A stretch of 64,000 nucleotides of DNA from Mycobacteroides franklinii (GTDB lineage Bacteria > Actinomycetota > Actinomycetes > Mycobacteriales > Mycobacteriaceae), in the NCBI RefSeq assembly GCF_002013895.1, contig NZ_MAFQ01000006.1:434001-498000 (forward strand). Reading direction: 5' to 3'. This document shows, piece after piece, positions 1 to 10,372 of this stretch (position 1 is its first letter; the number at the start of each line of letters is the position of its first letter). The position numbers and the translations under genes are program-made. Below the pieces are notes generated by a model. That model did not search any database and had not been told where the DNA came from. It saw nothing but the letters and a program-made list of their open reading frames with translations.

Positions 1-467
1 ACGAGCTCGTCGCCCACATGCCACTCGGCGTGGATGTTGATGAACCAGCTCTCGCCCAGAGCAGTCTGCTTCGGGCCGAAGACCTCGGTCACCTCGTTGG
101 TGGTGGTGACCTGCTCACCCAACTGCAGGTAACGGTGATAGATCTGCTCGTAGTTGGTGGCGACCACCGACTCGTAGCCCGCCGAATCAAGCAGCTCCAT
201 CACCAGGCCCAGCGGGTCGTCCCCGGAACGCTCGCCGTACAGCCCGGCCATGGTCCACACCTGAGCCATGGCCGGAGGCGCCACGATGCCGGGATGCCCG
301 GCGGCCTTGGCGGCTTGTTCGTTGACGTAGATCGGGTTGCGATCCCCCATCGCCTCAACCCAATTGTTGATCATGGACTGGTTCACCGGATCCCGCGCCA
401 AGCGAGGTGCACTGGGGCCTTCCGCCTTGATCTTGGCGAAGCCCTCCTGGATATCCACCACGGTCAT
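1..467 (-). CDS. chsH2: Steroid side-chain enoyl-CoA hydratase subunit ChsH2, partial (C-terminus off the left edge)
   Basis: About 155 N-terminal residues are visible; the gene runs off base 1. Seen: a MaoC-like hot-dog N-terminal region with segments such as NWVEAMGDRNPIY and GIVAPPAMAQVW, typical of the MaoC N-domain. In M. tuberculosis ChsH2 (Rv3542c) carries this domain plus a C-terminal DUF35 and pairs with ChsH1 to hydrate the 3-carbon side-chain enoyl-CoA left on cholesterol. The ATG overlaps the chsE2 stop in an ATGA, so translation is probably coupled, and the upstream partner makes its substrate. It is the last visible gene of the cyp125 operon. The DUF35 half is not in the window. 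Confidence 0.9.
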   Translation of the reverse strand, partial: MTVVDIQEGFAKIKAEGPSAPRLARDPVNQSMINNWVEAMGDRNPIYVNEQAAKAAGHPGIVAPPAMAQVWTMAGLYGERSGDDPLGLVMELLDSAGYESVVATNYEQIYHRYLQLGEQVTTTNEVTEVFGPKQTALGESWFINIHAEWHVGDEL

Positions 468-1627
468 CGCGGAGCCCTCGGAGTACCGAGCCCGGCCGTT
501 GCCACCATCTCTCGCATCACCTCGTTCACGCCGCCACCAAAGGTGATCACCAGGTGGCGCTTGGTTTGTGCATCAAGCCATTCCAACGTCTCCGCGGTGT
601 TCGCGTCGGCGGGATCGCCGTAACGGCCCACCACGCCTTCACTCAGCCGACCAAGCTTCTGAATCCATTCGGTCGCAAGGATCTTCGTCGCTGCGGCATC
701 AGCCATGCTGATGTCATCGCCCGATGAGGCCACCTGCCAGTTGAGCAACTCGTTGAGCCGCCAGACCGCCTTCATCTCGCCGAGTACCCGCCGCACGTCC
801 TCATGCGACAGCGGTGCCACGCCGTCGGGCCCGGGCTTCGCGGCCCATTCATAGACACGGTCGTACATGCCCGCGATCCGCCCGGACGGGCCGAGTGACA
901 CCCGCTCATGATTCAGCTGGGTGGTGATCAGCTTCCAGCCCAGGTTCTCCTCGCCCACCAGCATTTCCACCGGAACCCGAACATCGGAGTAGTAGGTGGC
1001 ATTGGTGTGGTGTGCACCATCATTGGTGATGATCGGCGTCCACGAGTAGCCCGGATCCTTGGTGTCGACAATCAGAATCGAGATGCCCTTATGTTTAGGG
1101 GCGCTTGGGTCCGTCCTGCAGGCCAGCCAGATGTACTGGGCCTGGTGCGCACCGGTGGTGAAGATCTTCTGCCCGTTGACGACGTAATGGTCGCCGTCGC
1201 GCACCGCGGTGGTACGTAGGGACGCCAGGTCGGTCCCCGCCTCCGGTTCGGTGTAACCAATGGCGAAATGGATCTCACCGGCGAGGATTCCGGGCAGAAA
1301 CTTCTTCTTCTGCTCTTCCGTCCCGTACTTCTGCAGGGTCGGACCGACGGTCTGCAGCGTCACCAGGGGCATCGGCACGTCGGCACGGATGACCTCATTC
1401 ATGAAGATCTGCTGCTCCAGCGGACCGAATCCGTGTCCGCCGTACTCCTTGGGCCAGCCGACACCGAGCCAGCCGTCCTGCCCCATCCGGCGGACCACCG
1501 CCTCGTAGGACGAGCTGTGACGGTCGACCATCATGTCGCGGGTCTCATCGGCGGTGACGAGGTTCGAGAAGTACTGTCGCAGATCGCTTTGCAACTTCGC
1601 CTGTTCCGGCGTGAGGTCAATCAGCAT
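464..1627 (-). CDS. chsE2: Acyl-CoA dehydrogenase ChsE2 (FadE29), catalytic subunit for the last side-chain round
   Basis: 387 residues, full length for an ACAD. Seen: the substrate/FAD segment YTEPEAGTDLASLRT near 125-139, NGQKIFTTGA at 151-160, and NHERVSLGPSGR, placing a glutamate at 241. In M. tuberculosis FadE28-FadE29 is an alpha2beta2 dehydrogenase acting on the 3-carbon side chain (3-OPC-CoA type substrate), and the FadE29-type subunit supplies the catalytic Glu; position 241 fits what I recall for that residue. It lies 9 bases after chsE1, the expected obligate partner, and overlaps chsH2 by four bases. It should be KstR-controlled from the cyp125 promoter. Confidence 0.93.
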   Translation of the reverse strand: MLIDLTPEQAKLQSDLRQYFSNLVTADETRDMMVDRHSSSYEAVVRRMGQDGWLGVGWPKEYGGHGFGPLEQQIFMNEVIRADVPMPLVTLQTVGPTLQKYGTEEQKKKFLPGILAGEIHFAIGYTEPEAGTDLASLRTTAVRDGDHYVVNGQKIFTTGAHQAQYIWLACRTDPSAPKHKGISILIVDTKDPGYSWTPIITNDGAHHTNATYYSDVRVPVEMLVGEENLGWKLITTQLNHERVSLGPSGRIAGMYDRVYEWAAKPGPDGVAPLSHEDVRRVLGEMKAVWRLNELLNWQVASSGDDISMADAAATKILATEWIQKLGRLSEGVVGRYGDPADANTAETLEWLDAQTKRHLVITFGGGVNEVMREMVATAGLGTPRAPR

Positions 1628-1636
1628 CGCTGGCTC

Positions 1637-2698
1637 CTAACCCTGCGCCGCGGCAAGAACATCGAGGCGCTCGGAAGACCCGCCGACCAGACGGCTCAGG
1701 TCTTTGATCGTCGAGTAGTAACGGTTCATCGGGTACGTGATGTCAACACCGAGACCACCGTGCAGGTGGTGGCAGATCTGCATCACCCGCTGAGCTTCCA
1801 AGGCCATCCAGAACGCCACAATGTCCAGGTCCTCGGTGGCGTCCAACCCCTCAGATAGGCGCCAAACAGCAGATGTGACACCGAGATTCAGCGTCCGCGA
1901 AACCACATACACATCTGCCAGCTGCTGCGAGACCGCCTGGAAGGTGGCCAGCGGCTTGCCGAACTGCACCCTGTTGGACACATGATCTGCCGTCAGGCGC
2001 AACGCTCCGGAGACCAGCCCGTCGGCATAGGAGCCGACAGCGGCCAGCGCACACTGGTTCAGCCGCTCGACAGCGCCACCGAGCACATCCTCGGCAGGCA
2101 CCGACGCATCGGCGAATGTCACCGCGTATTCGGCGGCCTTGCTGGCCGTCGGTGTCCGGGTGATCGTCACACCCGGGGTGTTAGGTGCCACCACAACGAC
2201 GCCATTGTCGGTGGTGACAAGTATCCAATTCGCCTCGGCCGCATGCAGAACACCGATCTTCCGACCGTTCAACACCAGCGCGGACCCGTCGCGCACGGCA
2301 GAAACCGCGGGCGACGAAGGCAATGCGGACCCGGGCTCATCCAGGGCCGCCGTCAGGATTCCGCCGGCGCCGACGCCATCGAGGAACCTGTCCTGCTGCT
2401 GCTCCGAGGCGAGCTCCAGCAAGGGAACCACCCCGAATCCGAGCGTGGCCAGCGCGGGTGTCAGGGCACCATGCTTCCCGAGCACCCGCAGCGCCACCGA
2501 TACCTCGGCCAGGCCCAGCCCGTCACCACCCAGTCGTTCGGGCAGCGCCAGGTTAAGGACCCCATTGGCAGCCAGGGCATGCCAGGTGTCTTCGTCGTAT
2601 CCGATCCCGGGCACCACACCGATGAACTCACGGTCGGCAAGCACCGCTTCGACCACGTCAGAGACAGCCTGCTGCTCCTCCGCGAAAGCGAAATCCAT
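1637..2698 (-). CDS. chsE1: Acyl-CoA dehydrogenase ChsE1 (FadE28), partner of ChsE2
   Basis: 353 residues, short and divergent as the non-catalytic halves of mycobacterial steroid ACADs are. Seen: an N-terminal helical region starting MDFAFAEEQQAVSDVVE and a C-terminal ACAD domain with VQFGKPLATFQAVSQQLADV and HLHGGLGVDITYPM. It lacks the usual Glu in an NHER-like motif. Known: FadE28 forms the heterotetramer with FadE29 that desaturates the C22 side-chain CoA ester. It begins 23 bases downstream of cyp125 and ends 9 bases before chsE2, which supports joint expression and assembly. Confidence 0.92.
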   Translation of the reverse strand: MDFAFAEEQQAVSDVVEAVLADREFIGVVPGIGYDEDTWHALAANGVLNLALPERLGGDGLGLAEVSVALRVLGKHGALTPALATLGFGVVPLLELASEQQQDRFLDGVGAGGILTAALDEPGSALPSSPAVSAVRDGSALVLNGRKIGVLHAAEANWILVTTDNGVVVVAPNTPGVTITRTPTASKAAEYAVTFADASVPAEDVLGGAVERLNQCALAAVGSYADGLVSGALRLTADHVSNRVQFGKPLATFQAVSQQLADVYVVSRTLNLGVTSAVWRLSEGLDATEDLDIVAFWMALEAQRVMQICHHLHGGLGVDITYPMNRYYSTIKDLSRLVGGSSERLDVLAAAQG

Positions 2699-2721
2699 TA
2701 TGCTCGTTTCCTTTTGAAAAG

Positions 2722-3981
2722 CTACTGCAGAACCGGGCAGCCGCTGGCGCCGGTGAAATCAACCTGCCAGTGCTTGATGCCGTTGAGCCAGCCGGACTGC
2801 AGGCGCTTCGGGTCACCCGCCGGAGCCAGGTTCGGCATGTGATCGGCGATCGCGTTGAACATCAGGTTGATGGTCAACCGGGCCAGGTTGGCGCCGATGC
2901 AGTAGTGCGCACCGCTGCCGCCGAAGCCCATGTGCGGGTTGGGGTTACGCATGATGTTGAAGCTGAATGGATCCTCGAAGACCTCTTCGTCGAAGTTGGC
3001 CGAACGGTACATCATGACGACGCGCTGACCCTTCTTGATCTGCACGCCACCGAGCTCGGTGTCCTCCAACGCCGTCCGTTGGAAGGAGGTCACGGGGGTG
3101 GCCCAGCGCACGATCTCGTCGGCCGCCGTCTCCGGGCGCTCCTTCTTGTACAGCTCCCACTGCTCCGGGAACTGGGTGAAGGCCATCATGCCCTGGGTGA
3201 TCGAGTTGCGTGAAGTCTCGTTGCCGGCCACCGCGAGCATGATCACGAAGAAGCCGAACTCGTCATCGGAGAGCTTGCCCTCGCCCTCGATCTCGGCGTT
3301 GATGAGGGTGGTCACGATGTCCTCGCCCGGATTCTCGGTCTTCTGCTTGGCCATCTCCATCGAGTAAGCCAGGATCTCCATCGACGAGGCCGCCGGGTCG
3401 ATATCGGCGTATTCCGGATCGTCGTACGACGTCATCTCGTTGGACCAATTGAACAGCTTGCCGCGATCCTCGATGGGCACCCCAAGCAGACCGGCGATGG
3501 CCTGCAGTGGCAACTCACAGGAGACCTGCTCGACGAAGTCGCCGGTGCCGCTCGCCGCTGCGTTCTTGGCGATCTCCTGCGCACGCTCGTTCAGCTCGTC
3601 CCGCAGACGGCCGATGGCACGCGGGGTGAAACCGCGGGAAATGATCTTGCGCAGCCGGGTGTGGTGCGGGGCGTCCATGTTGAGCATGACGTAGCGCTGC
3701 AGCTCGATCGCTTCTCGCGTCATGTCATCGCTGAACCGCGGGATGGCGGTGTTTTCCCAGCTAGAGAAGACATCACTGCGCAGCGATACCTCCTTGACGT
3801 CCTTGTGCTTGGAAATTACCCAGTACCCGCCGTCGTTGAAGCCGCCGACGCCGTCGGGCTGCTCCTGCCACCAAATCGGAGCCGTCTTCCGAAGCTCCTT
3901 GAGCTCCTCGATGGGGAGCCGTTCTGCGTAAACCTCCGGGTCGGTGAAGTCGAATCCGGCGGGAAGGCTGGGGTGCACCAC
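2722..3981 (-). CDS. cyp125: Cytochrome P450 CYP125, steroid C26/C27 monooxygenase
   Basis: 419 residues. Seen: I-helix AVAGNETSRNS, heme loop GFGGSGAHYCIG with Cys361 as thiolate ligand, and ETAADEIVRW for the K-helix area. The start is GTG 3981, preceded by AGGAG six bases upstream; a second GTG follows immediately. Known: CYP125 oxidises the terminal carbon of the cholesterol side chain to the alcohol, aldehyde and acid, the entry to side-chain beta-oxidation. It heads the leftward operon cyp125-chsE1-chsE2-chsH2 and faces fadA5 across a region with two KstR operators. A close paralogue lies at 5406-6662; the conserved neighbours mark this copy as the orthologue of Rv3545c. Confidence 0.95.
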   Translation of the reverse strand: MVHPSLPAGFDFTDPEVYAERLPIEELKELRKTAPIWWQEQPDGVGGFNDGGYWVISKHKDVKEVSLRSDVFSSWENTAIPRFSDDMTREAIELQRYVMLNMDAPHHTRLRKIISRGFTPRAIGRLRDELNERAQEIAKNAAASGTGDFVEQVSCELPLQAIAGLLGVPIEDRGKLFNWSNEMTSYDDPEYADIDPAASSMEILAYSMEMAKQKTENPGEDIVTTLINAEIEGEGKLSDDEFGFFVIMLAVAGNETSRNSITQGMMAFTQFPEQWELYKKERPETAADEIVRWATPVTSFQRTALEDTELGGVQIKKGQRVVMMYRSANFDEEVFEDPFSFNIMRNPNPHMGFGGSGAHYCIGANLARLTINLMFNAIADHMPNLAPAGDPKRLQSGWLNGIKHWQVDFTGASGCPVLQ

Positions 3982-4054
3982 GTTGAACTCCTATGGCCTT
4001 TCGGGGCGTCTTTCAGGGACGATCTGGTTAGAGCATCTAGTGAGAGCCGAGTGA

Positions 4055-5359
<1,305 letters not shown>

Positions 5360-5371
5360 TACCTTCGCGAA

Positions 5372-5404
5372 AGCCCCCGACACCACCGTGTCGGGGGCTT
5401 TTTC
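5372..5404 (+). terminator. Intrinsic terminator of fadA5
   Basis: A perfect 12-bp stem (5372-5383 with 5388-5399, arm AGCCCCCGACAC), a 4-base loop CACC, and TTTTT directly after it. It lies between the fadA5 stop and the stop of the convergent P450, ending two bases before the latter. Confidence 0.9.
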
Positions 5405-5405
5405 G

Positions 5406-6662
5406 TCAGCTGGCCCGCCCGAATCCCGCCGGGCAGAAGTCGACCTCCCAGTGCTTGACACCATTGAGCCATCCCGACCGCAGCCGCTCCGGTTCCCCGG
5501 CAGAGGCGAGATCGGGCAGGTGATCGGCGATCGCGTTGAACATCAGGTTGACGGTCATCCGCGCCAGATTCGCACCGACACAATAGTGCTCGCCGGTACC
5601 GCCGAAGCCGACATGCGGGTTCGGGGTTCGCATGATGTCGAAAATGAACGGATCCGGAAAGACGTCTTCATCGAAGTTGGCGCTGCGGTACATCATGACG
5701 ACGCGCTGCCCCTTCTTGATCTGCACACCACCAAGTTCGGTGTCCTGCAACGCTGTCCGCTGAAACGACGTCACCGGCGTGGCCCAGCGCACAATCTCGT
5801 CGGCGGCCGTCTCGGGACGTTCCTTCTTGTACAACTCCCACTGCTCCGGGAACTGCGTAAACGCTCGCATGCCGTGTGTGATCGAGTTGCGGGTGGTCTC
5901 ATTGCCCGCCACCGCCAGCATCATGACAAAGAACCCGAACTCGTCCTCGGAGAGCTTCTGCCCGTCCACATCGGCATTCACCAGCGCCGTGCAGATGTCA
6001 TCACCCGGCTCGGCAATTTTGCTCGCCGCCATGTGCATGGCATACGTCAGCAGTTCGACACGCGCAGTCTGCGCGTCCTCTTCGGATTCCTCCGACCCCA
6101 CGAGCATGTTGGACCAGTGAAAGAGCTTTTCCCGCTCGTCCAGAGGCGTGCCCAGCAGACCCGCAAGGGCCTGCAGCGGCAGCTCGCACGCTACGTGTTC
6201 GACGAAATCCCCATGCTGTGTCTGCGCCGCCGCCTTCGCGATGGCCTGGGCGCGATCGTTCAGCTCTTCCCTCAGTCTGCCGATCGCCCGAGGGGTGAAG
6301 CCCTTACTGATGATCTGCCTCAGCCTGGTGTGCCGTGGCGGGTCCATATAGAGCATGACCACATGCGAGGAGGCTTCGATCATCTCGCGCGCAGCGGTGA
6401 CCGGATAGCGCGGGAGTGATGTATTCGCCTCGCTCGAGAACACGTCGCTGCGTATCGAAACCTCTTTAACATCTTTATGTTTTGTCACTACCCAGAAACC
6501 ATCGTCATCGAACCCGGCGGCTCCATGCGGTGTTCGGTTCCACCACACGGGAGCTACGCGGCGGAGTTCGGCGAGCTCGCGTTCGGGGATCCCGCGCACG
6601 AAAAGTTCGGGATCGGTGAAGTCGATACCGTCCGGCAAGTGGGGATGTTGGGCCTGTACCAC
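5406..6662 (-). CDS. Second CYP125-family P450, tandem paralogue of cyp125
   Basis: 418 residues, collinear with the CYP125 at 2722-3981 along nearly its whole length, including the shared stretch FPEQWELYKKERPETAADE. Cys361 sits in GFGGTGEHYCVG, and the I-helix AVAGNETTRNS is intact, so it should be active. Start GTG 6662 has GGGAGG upstream. A full KstR operator lies about 105 bases upstream. Known: M. smegmatis carries more than one CYP125-type enzyme, and CYP142 can back up CYP125 elsewhere. Inference: a duplicated steroid 26-oxidase with altered substrate or stereochemical preference. It is not CYP142, which is more divergent. Confidence 0.88.
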   Translation of the reverse strand: MVQAQHPHLPDGIDFTDPELFVRGIPERELAELRRVAPVWWNRTPHGAAGFDDDGFWVVTKHKDVKEVSIRSDVFSSEANTSLPRYPVTAAREMIEASSHVVMLYMDPPRHTRLRQIISKGFTPRAIGRLREELNDRAQAIAKAAAQTQHGDFVEHVACELPLQALAGLLGTPLDEREKLFHWSNMLVGSEESEEDAQTARVELLTYAMHMAASKIAEPGDDICTALVNADVDGQKLSEDEFGFFVMMLAVAGNETTRNSITHGMRAFTQFPEQWELYKKERPETAADEIVRWATPVTSFQRTALQDTELGGVQIKKGQRVVMMYRSANFDEDVFPDPFIFDIMRTPNPHVGFGGTGEHYCVGANLARMTVNLMFNAIADHLPDLASAGEPERLRSGWLNGVKHWEVDFCPAGFGRAS

Positions 6663-6766
6663 GCTGTACCTCCCGGCCTGTGATGCATTTCACTACTGGC
6701 TCTAGTCGCAGTGAAGCACAGAAATCGACCCCAGGACAAGGGTGCGCGGCAGAAAAACCGCAGATC

Positions 6767-6780
6767 TAGAACGTGTTCTA
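6767..6780. promoter_or_regulatory. KstR operator upstream of the second CYP125
   Basis: TAGAACGTGTTCTA is a perfect consensus match and a near-perfect palindrome. It lies about 105 bases upstream of the GTG of the P450 and overlaps the stop codon of the NTF2-like gene at 6778. This gives the paralogous P450 its own steroid-responsive control. Confidence 0.9.
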
Positions 6781-7164
6781 GGTGTGTGACAGCTTCGGAA
6801 CGAAGATCGCCCGGATGTGGTGGATCCGGGGGTCGTCGGCTGGAATTTTGAACGTCTCGTCCACTTTGGCGACGACGCGCCACCCGGCGACCTTCGCCTT
6901 GGTCTCGATGACAAAGCTCGCGATGACATTCTCACCCTCAACACGGAACTGCCGGTTGGAAGCGGCAGCGATGAGGCGGAACTGCGGGCCATTGTTCAGG
7001 CTGCGCCGCAAGTGATCTCCGGAGAATCCGGTCTTGACGCCCTGCTCGATCCGCACACATTCCGGAGTGAACGGGACTGTGTCCGCCTGATGTGTGACGA
7101 GGGCTTCGATGTATGCATTCGCCGCGGCAATACGTACGTCATCTGAGGCTCCGGGTGTTGACAC
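6778..7164 (-). CDS. NTF2/SnoaL-like small protein of unknown function
   Basis: 128 residues from GTG 7164; an ATG at 7200 is also open but would overlap the divergent ddn start by 19 bases. Seen: the pattern AANAYIEALVTHQADTV at the N-terminus, FTPECVRIEQGVKTGFSG in the middle and strands ending DPRIHHIRAIFVP, which looks like the cone-shaped NTF2/SnoaL fold (ketosteroid isomerase superfamily). No catalytic dyad can be assigned by eye. It lies directly upstream of the second CYP125 in the same direction, with the KstR operator between them, so a steroid-related role is possible but unproven. The family call is moderate. Confidence 0.6.
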   Translation of the reverse strand: MSTPGASDDVRIAAANAYIEALVTHQADTVPFTPECVRIEQGVKTGFSGDHLRRSLNNGPQFRLIAAASNRQFRVEGENVIASFVIETKAKVAGWRVVAKVDETFKIPADDPRIHHIRAIFVPKLSHT

Positions 7165-7172
7165 CCTCGTAG

Positions 7173-7670
<498 letters not shown>

Positions 7671-7680
7671 CCCCCTACGT

Positions 7681-7737
7681 CGACACGCCGCATTCTGCGA
7701 ACTCCACTCGCGAAACGCATCCAAACACGGCGTGTCG
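7681..7737. terminator. Inverted repeat between convergent ddn and SDR genes, possible bidirectional terminator
   Basis: Arms CGACACGCCG (7681-7690) and CGGCGTGTCG (7728-7737) pair perfectly over 10 bp, with a 37-base loop. There is no T-run on either side, so it is at best a weak or factor-assisted terminator. It fills the 73-base gap between the two stop codons. Confidence 0.4.
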
Positions 7738-7743
7738 GCGGAA

Positions 7744-8655
7744 CTAGGACTGCGAGCCGTAGACCGGGACCGGCGTGCGCGCCTTGTCGAGCAGGTCGTT
7801 CACGACCGGACCCAATTCGCTTGGATCCCAACGAGCTCCCTTGTCCACCTGCGGGCCGTGCGCCCAGCCCTCGGCGACACGGATGATCCCGGCTTCGACC
7901 TCGAACACCTTTCCGGTGACCTCGCGCGATTCCGAGCTACCCAGCCACACCACCAGCGGCGAGACGTTCTCGGGAGCCATCGCGTCGAATGCGCCGTCCT
8001 CCGGCTTGGCCATGGTCTCGGCGAAAACCGCCTCGGTCATGCGGGTGCGTGCGGCCGGCGCGATGGCGTTCACGGTGATGCCGTAGCGGCCCATCTCGGC
8101 GGCGGCTTGCAGGGTCAGGGTCGCGATACCGGCCTTGGCGGCTGCGTAATTCCCTTGGCCGACACTGCCTTGCAGACCGGCGGCGGAGCTGGTGTTGATG
8201 ATGCGGGCGTCCACCGCGTTCCCGGCCTTGAACTCATCACGCCAGTAGGCGGCGGCGTGACGCAGGGGCGCGAAGTGTCCCTTGAGATGCACGCGGATCA
8301 CCGCGTCCCACTCCTCCTCGCCCATGTTCGCCAGCATCCGGTCGCGCAGGAATCCGGCGTTGTTGACCAGAACATCCAGGCGGCCAAAGGAATTGATGGC
8401 GGTATCGATGAGGTTCTTGGCACCGTTCCAGTCCGCGACGTCGTCACCGTTGGTGACCGCCTCGCCACCCGCGGCCTTGATCTCCTCGACGACTTCCTGC
8501 GCGGGACTCGTGCCCGCCGATCCATCCAGGCCCACGCCGATGTCATTGACGACGACTCGGGCGCCTTCGGCGGCGAAGGCCAGTGCGTGCGCGCGGCCGA
8601 TACCGCGTCCCGCGCCGGTGATGATGACAACCCGACCGTCGAGTAAACCTGGCAT
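7744..8655 (-). CDS. Short-chain dehydrogenase/reductase, Rv3548c type
   Basis: 303 residues. Seen: Rossmann motif TGAGRGIG near 14-21, NNAGFLRD, and the YAAAK catalytic pair after an S-S-A-A-G stretch. The sequence resembles the 17-beta-hydroxysteroid dehydrogenase type 4-like SDRs that act as 3-hydroxyacyl-CoA dehydrogenases. Known: the M. tuberculosis neighbour Rv3548c belongs to the KstR2-linked gene set; its step in C/D-ring degradation is less settled than those of IpdC or IpdF. It is three bases downstream of the second SDR gene and shares its operator. The orthology call rests on order and sequence type. Confidence 0.85.
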   Translation of the reverse strand: MPGLLDGRVVIITGAGRGIGRAHALAFAAEGARVVVNDIGVGLDGSAGTSPAQEVVEEIKAAGGEAVTNGDDVADWNGAKNLIDTAINSFGRLDVLVNNAGFLRDRMLANMGEEEWDAVIRVHLKGHFAPLRHAAAYWRDEFKAGNAVDARIINTSSAAGLQGSVGQGNYAAAKAGIATLTLQAAAEMGRYGITVNAIAPAARTRMTEAVFAETMAKPEDGAFDAMAPENVSPLVVWLGSSESREVTGKVFEVEAGIIRVAEGWAHGPQVDKGARWDPSELGPVVNDLLDKARTPVPVYGSQS

Positions 8656-8658
8656 GTT

Positions 8659-9471
8659 CTATTCCTTTTCGCCGTTCTCATTGCTGTTGACATTGGCGGC
8701 GTCGAGGAACGCGGGACGTTCCCCTCCGCCGTGCACCGTGAGGACCGAACCGGTCACATACGAAGACAGTGGTGAAGCGAGAAATGCTGCCGTCCAACCG
8801 ATCTCATCGGGATCGGCCAGCCGCCCCAACGGCACGGTGGCACCCACCGCCGCGATCCCGTCTTCGTTGCCATAGTGCAGCTCCGACAGCTCCGTGCGGA
8901 TCATCCCGGCAGCGAGCGCGTTCACCCGCACCTTGGGTGCCCACTCGACGGCCAGGCTCCGGGTCAAGCTCTCCAGCCCTGCCTTGGCCGCACCGTAAGC
9001 GGCGGTACCCGGAGACGGGCGGCTCGCGCTCACGCTGGTGATGTTGACGATCGCGCCGCCGTCGTCCTGCCTCTGCATCACCGCGTTGGCGCGCTGAGAA
9101 ACGAGCAGGGCGGACAGCAGGTTCAACTCGATGATCTTGCGGTGGAAGTTGTGGCTCGCGTCGGCAGCCAGGGCAAAGGGTGCTCCCCCGGCGTTGTTCA
9201 CGACGACGTCCAGGCGACCGTGCGTGGAGACGATGGTGTTGATGAGCGCGTCCACCGACTCTTCGTCGCGGACATCGCAGGAGTGGAATTCGTAGGGGGT
9301 CTCACCAGGGCGGCGCGCACAGGTCACCACCGTGGCGCCCTGGTCGGCGAAGACCTGGCTGATCCCGGCGCCGACACCACGGACCCCTCCGGTCACCAGG
9401 ACGACGCGGCCCTCCAGGCCGAGGTCATACGTGGCGCCATTCGATGCTCTTCGCCGAAGCTCATCGCTCAC
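8659..9471 (-). CDS. Short-chain dehydrogenase/reductase, Rv3549c type
   Basis: 270 residues from GTG 9471 (VSDELRRRASNG), preceded by GGGGAAGGG; the reading frame is open upstream to 9540 but that would run through the KstR2 operator. Seen: TGGVRGVGAGIS near the N-terminus, NNAGGAPF, and the YGAAK active-site pair. Known: Rv3549c belongs to the KstR2 regulon for the C/D rings. It is first in a two-gene leftward unit with the Rv3548c-type SDR and divergent from echA20. No specific reaction is assigned here. Confidence 0.85.
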   Translation of the reverse strand: MSDELRRRASNGATYDLGLEGRVVLVTGGVRGVGAGISQVFADQGATVVTCARRPGETPYEFHSCDVRDEESVDALINTIVSTHGRLDVVVNNAGGAPFALAADASHNFHRKIIELNLLSALLVSQRANAVMQRQDDGGAIVNITSVSASRPSPGTAAYGAAKAGLESLTRSLAVEWAPKVRVNALAAGMIRTELSELHYGNEDGIAAVGATVPLGRLADPDEIGWTAAFLASPLSSYVTGSVLTVHGGGERPAFLDAANVNSNENGEKE

Positions 9472-9535
9472 CTGGCCACCCTTCCCCTGATTCTGCACCG
9501 TTTGTCCTGCACTTTCGAGCCATGGTAGCGTACCA

Positions 9536-9549
9536 AGCAAGTGCTTGTT
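9536..9549. promoter_or_regulatory. KstR2 operator between the SDR pair and echA20-ipdABC
   Basis: AGCAAGTGCTTGTT fits the KstR2 consensus (ANCAAGNNCTTGNT) at all fixed positions. It lies 65 bases from the SDR start and 21 bases from the echA20 start, so one dimer can repress both directions. The ligand known for KstR2 is HIP-CoA, the product of FadD3. Confidence 0.9.
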
Positions 9550-9569
9550 TCGGTACCTTGAGGAGTCTC

Positions 9570-10340
9570 ATGGGCATCACCACCGCGACGGTTGAACCGG
9601 GCATCGTCACCGTCACCGTCGACTATCCGAAGGTCAACGCCATCCCGTCGCGCGGATGGTTTGAGTTGGCCGACGCCATCCTGGCCGCGGGCAACGACCC
9701 GGCCACGCACGTCGTGATCCTGCGGGCCGAGGGCCGTGGGTTCAACGCCGGCGCCGACATCAAGGAGATGCAGGCCACCCAAGCTGAGGGGAAGGGCTAC
9801 ACCGCGCTGATCGACACCAACCGGGGCTGCTTCGAGGCCTTCAGTGCGGTGTACCGCTGCAAGGTGCCCGTCATCGCCGCCGTCAACGGTTTTTGCCTCG
9901 GCGGAGGAATTGGCTTGGTGGGCAACGCCGATGTGATCGTCGCCTCCGATGACGCCGTGTTCAGCGTGCCCGAGGTGGACCGCGGCGCCCTCGGCACCGC
10001 CACCCACCTGCAGCGGCTGGTCCCCCAGCATGTGATGCGCAGGATGTTCTACACGGCAGCCAAGATCGACGCAAAGACGTTGCACCACTATGGATCGATC
10101 CATGAAGTAGTGCCGCGCGAAGAGCTGGACGAGGCCGCGCTGCGCGTCGCCCGTGACATCGCCGCCAAGGACACCCGGGTCATCCGGGCCGCCAAGGAGG
10201 CCATCAACTTCATCGACCCGCAAGACGTCGAGTCGAGCTACCGCATGGAGCAGGGCTTCACGTTCGAACTCAATCTTGCCGGTGTCGCCGACGAACACCG
10301 TGACGCGTTCGTCGAGACCGGAAAGCCGAAGGGGAAGTAG
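9570..10340 (+). CDS. echA20: EchA20, crotonase-fold hydrolase opening steroid ring D
   Basis: 256 residues from ATG 9570 with TTGAGGAG upstream; longer openings cross the KstR2 operator. Seen: crotonase features GRGFNAGADIKEM near 49-61 and NGFCLGGGIGLVGNADV near 103-119. Known: EchA20 (Rv3550) hydrolyses the five-membered ring of the bicyclic HIEC-CoA intermediate, giving the monocyclic substrate of IpdAB. It is first gene of echA20-ipdA-ipdB-ipdC, with 32 bases to ipdA, so consecutive enzymes share one transcript under KstR2. Confidence 0.93.
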   Translation: MGITTATVEPGIVTVTVDYPKVNAIPSRGWFELADAILAAGNDPATHVVILRAEGRGFNAGADIKEMQATQAEGKGYTALIDTNRGCFEAFSAVYRCKVPVIAAVNGFCLGGGIGLVGNADVIVASDDAVFSVPEVDRGALGTATHLQRLVPQHVMRRMFYTAAKIDAKTLHHYGSIHEVVPREELDEAALRVARDIAAKDTRVIRAAKEAINFIDPQDVESSYRMEQGFTFELNLAGVADEHRDAFVETGKPKGK

Positions 10341-10372
10341 CCGATGAGCCGCTTGCGCGAAGAGGAGAAAAT

